From assembly GCA_947475855.1 (NCBI GenBank), contig CANJPN010000407.1:1-5949 (forward strand): DNA of 5,949 bases, in the 5' to 3' direction. The position numbers were made by a program, and so were the translations under genes. This DNA comes from Bradyrhizobiaceae bacterium. Lineage in GTDB: Bacteria; Pseudomonadota; Alphaproteobacteria; Rhizobiales; Hyphomicrobiaceae. Position 1 is the first letter of the stretch. Each line of letters opens with the position of its first letter. The notes under the pieces were generated by a model that saw only the letters and a program-made list of their open reading frames with translations, was not told the origin of the DNA and did not search any database. This document shows, one piece after another, positions 5,031 to 5,949 of the stretch.

Positions 5031-5792
5031 ATGAAGAAATTGGCGATTTTGCCGGCACTGGCTGCAATCTTGATTGCCATATGCTGTGGGAGCGTGGCCG
5101 CACAAGGTCCTGATCCTGCATTGATTGAAACCGGCAGGAAGCTGTTCAATGACACGACGCTATCAGGGAGCGGCCAGACTTCATGCGCGACCTGCCACCC
5201 CGCCAACGGTCATACCGACAACAAGACCTACATCGGTCTCGACGTCGTGGCTGATGGTGACCCGAAAGGTCGCAGTACTCCGACGCTTTGGGGCGCGGGC
5301 ACGCGGTCGGCTTACTCTTGGGCTGGCACTGCGCCGAGCCTCGAAGCGAACATTCGCGGGATCATAGTCAATCGAATGAAGGGGGCCGAGCCTCCACCGG
5401 AAAAACTCGCGGCGCTGGCCGCTTATGTGCGCTCGCTAACTCCGCCAGGAAATTCCAACATCGGGAATGACGGCTTGCCAACCAAGGCGGCGTCAGCGGG
5501 AATCCAGCGTGGCTTCGATCTTTTCGTAGGCAAGGGCGGCTGTGGCACCTGTCATGTCTTGCCGACCTTTGACAAAAAGGAAGCCGAGGATGTCGGCTCC
5601 GGCGCCAAGTTCAAGGTTCCCTCGCTGTGGGCAGTGTCGAAGACGGGCCCCTGGTTCAACGACGGGCGCTACAAGACACTCGGTGAGGTCGTCACCTATA
5701 TGTGGGAATTCCAGAGCAAGAAGGCTGGCGCCCCTTCGACCCCAACCTCCGCGGAACTTGCCGACATTCTGGCGTACCTGGACGCACTGTGA
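5031..5792 (+). CDS. Secreted di-heme cytochrome c, MauG/CcpA peroxidase-like
   Basis: The 253-residue product begins with a Sec signal peptide (MKKLAILPALAAILIAICCG, cleavage probably after SVAA near 24). Mature protein carries two heme c sites: CATCH at 52-56 and CGTCH at 171-175. Around them are signatures of bacterial di-heme peroxidase-type proteins: GRKLFNDTTLSGSGQTSCATC (first ten residues from 35), RSTPTLWGAG at 81-90, WAGTAPSLEANIRG at 97-110, and KVPSLW with GPWFNDGRYKTLGEVV at 195-221. Met116 and Met224 are candidate distal ligands. It is shorter than typical members (over 300 residues), so electron transfer rather than peroxidase action is possible. The ATG at 5031 is chosen because the signal peptide starts there and AGAG lies 6 bases upstream; the frame is open back to 4860 but that part is not protein-like. 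Maturation would need the cytochrome c assembly machinery in the periplasm. Confidence 0.88.
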   Translation: MKKLAILPALAAILIAICCGSVAAQGPDPALIETGRKLFNDTTLSGSGQTSCATCHPANGHTDNKTYIGLDVVADGDPKGRSTPTLWGAGTRSAYSWAGTAPSLEANIRGIIVNRMKGAEPPPEKLAALAAYVRSLTPPGNSNIGNDGLPTKAASAGIQRGFDLFVGKGGCGTCHVLPTFDKKEAEDVGSGAKFKVPSLWAVSKTGPWFNDGRYKTLGEVVTYMWEFQSKKAGAPSTPTSAELADILAYLDAL

Positions 5793-5802
5793 CCTGGCGG
5801 TT

Positions 5803-5892
5803 CGATTGGGCCGTGTCGAGCATCGCGAAGTAGACCTTGCCGTCTGTCATTGAATGACGGCATGTCACGGGCCCGGACGTGACCAGGGCCAA
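5803..5892 (-). pseudogene. Possible fragment of a PQQ-dependent dehydrogenase
   Basis: Reading the minus strand from 5892 gives a GC3-rich frame including VTSGPVTCRHSMTDGKVYF and AMLDTAQ. This resembles the PQQ dehydrogenase region in which TCRG is followed by a segment like DGKVYFGTLDARLVALDA. Here the Gly after TCR is His, and similarity ends after about 30 residues as the frame enters the cytochrome gene antisense. No start, ribosome site or rest of a gene is present. It could be a gene remnant or chance; the judgement rests on remembered family patterns. Confidence 0.22.
5839..5883 (+). repeat. Two stacked inverted repeats downstream of the cytochrome gene
   Basis: GCCGTC (5839-5844) pairs with GACGGC (5856-5861), and within the same stretch GTCATT-G-AATGAC (5846-5858) forms a competing palindrome. 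Two bases on, GTCACG (5864-5869) pairs with CGTGAC (5878-5883) around GGCCCGGA. No T run follows on either strand. They could stabilise or weakly terminate the cytochrome transcript, which stops 46 bases upstream, or be a dispersed repeat element. Confidence 0.4.
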
Positions 5893-5949
5893 AGCTCTTG
5901 CTTGGCTTGATGCTGGAGGCTGCGATTTTGCTTGGCTAGCGATACAGCA

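Overview
The window looks like a chromosomal segment of an alphaproteobacterium of the order Hyphomicrobiales (Rhizobiales), most likely near the Bradyrhizobium/Rhodopseudomonas group. Three things support this: a gcrA gene, which is essentially restricted to Alphaproteobacteria; GC-rich codon use; and an argD-argF pair in an arrangement I recall, without a search, from Bradyrhizobiaceae.

Left part (1-2245, minus strand): an arginine biosynthesis operon. argD (acetylornithine aminotransferase) is followed, with overlapping or nearly abutting ends, by argF (ornithine carbamoyltransferase). The start of a third gene may run off the left edge (ATG at 48). By remembered synteny it could be hslO, but too little is visible to identify it.

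Middle (2246-2991): a 746-base gap between divergently transcribed argD and gcrA. The argD side is the most interesting part of the window. A plausible promoter (TTGACA, 17-base spacer, TATCGG) is followed by a leader of about 150 bases. The leader holds a small inverted repeat, a long 40-base hairpin, and then a textbook intrinsic terminator (7-bp stem plus six T) ending about 24 bases before the argD ATG. A segment of the long hairpin can pair instead with the 5' arm of the terminator. Two short Arg-rich reading frames cross the terminator. Together this reads as a transcription attenuator for argD-argF. The gcrA side is a long, A-poor, G/T-rich stretch with small repeats and no recognisable gene.

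Right part (2992-5792, plus strand): gcrA, encoding the cell-cycle transcription regulator, with an unusual C-terminal tail made of 12-base repeats and a probable terminator after it. Next comes a secreted substrate-binding protein of the TctC/Bug family without its membrane partners, then a small secreted di-heme cytochrome c related to the MauG/CcpA peroxidase family. The last 157 bases hold no intact gene. On the minus strand they contain a short stretch resembling a piece of a PQQ-dependent dehydrogenase, overlapping two stacked inverted repeats.

No tRNA, rRNA, insertion sequence or CRISPR array was seen.
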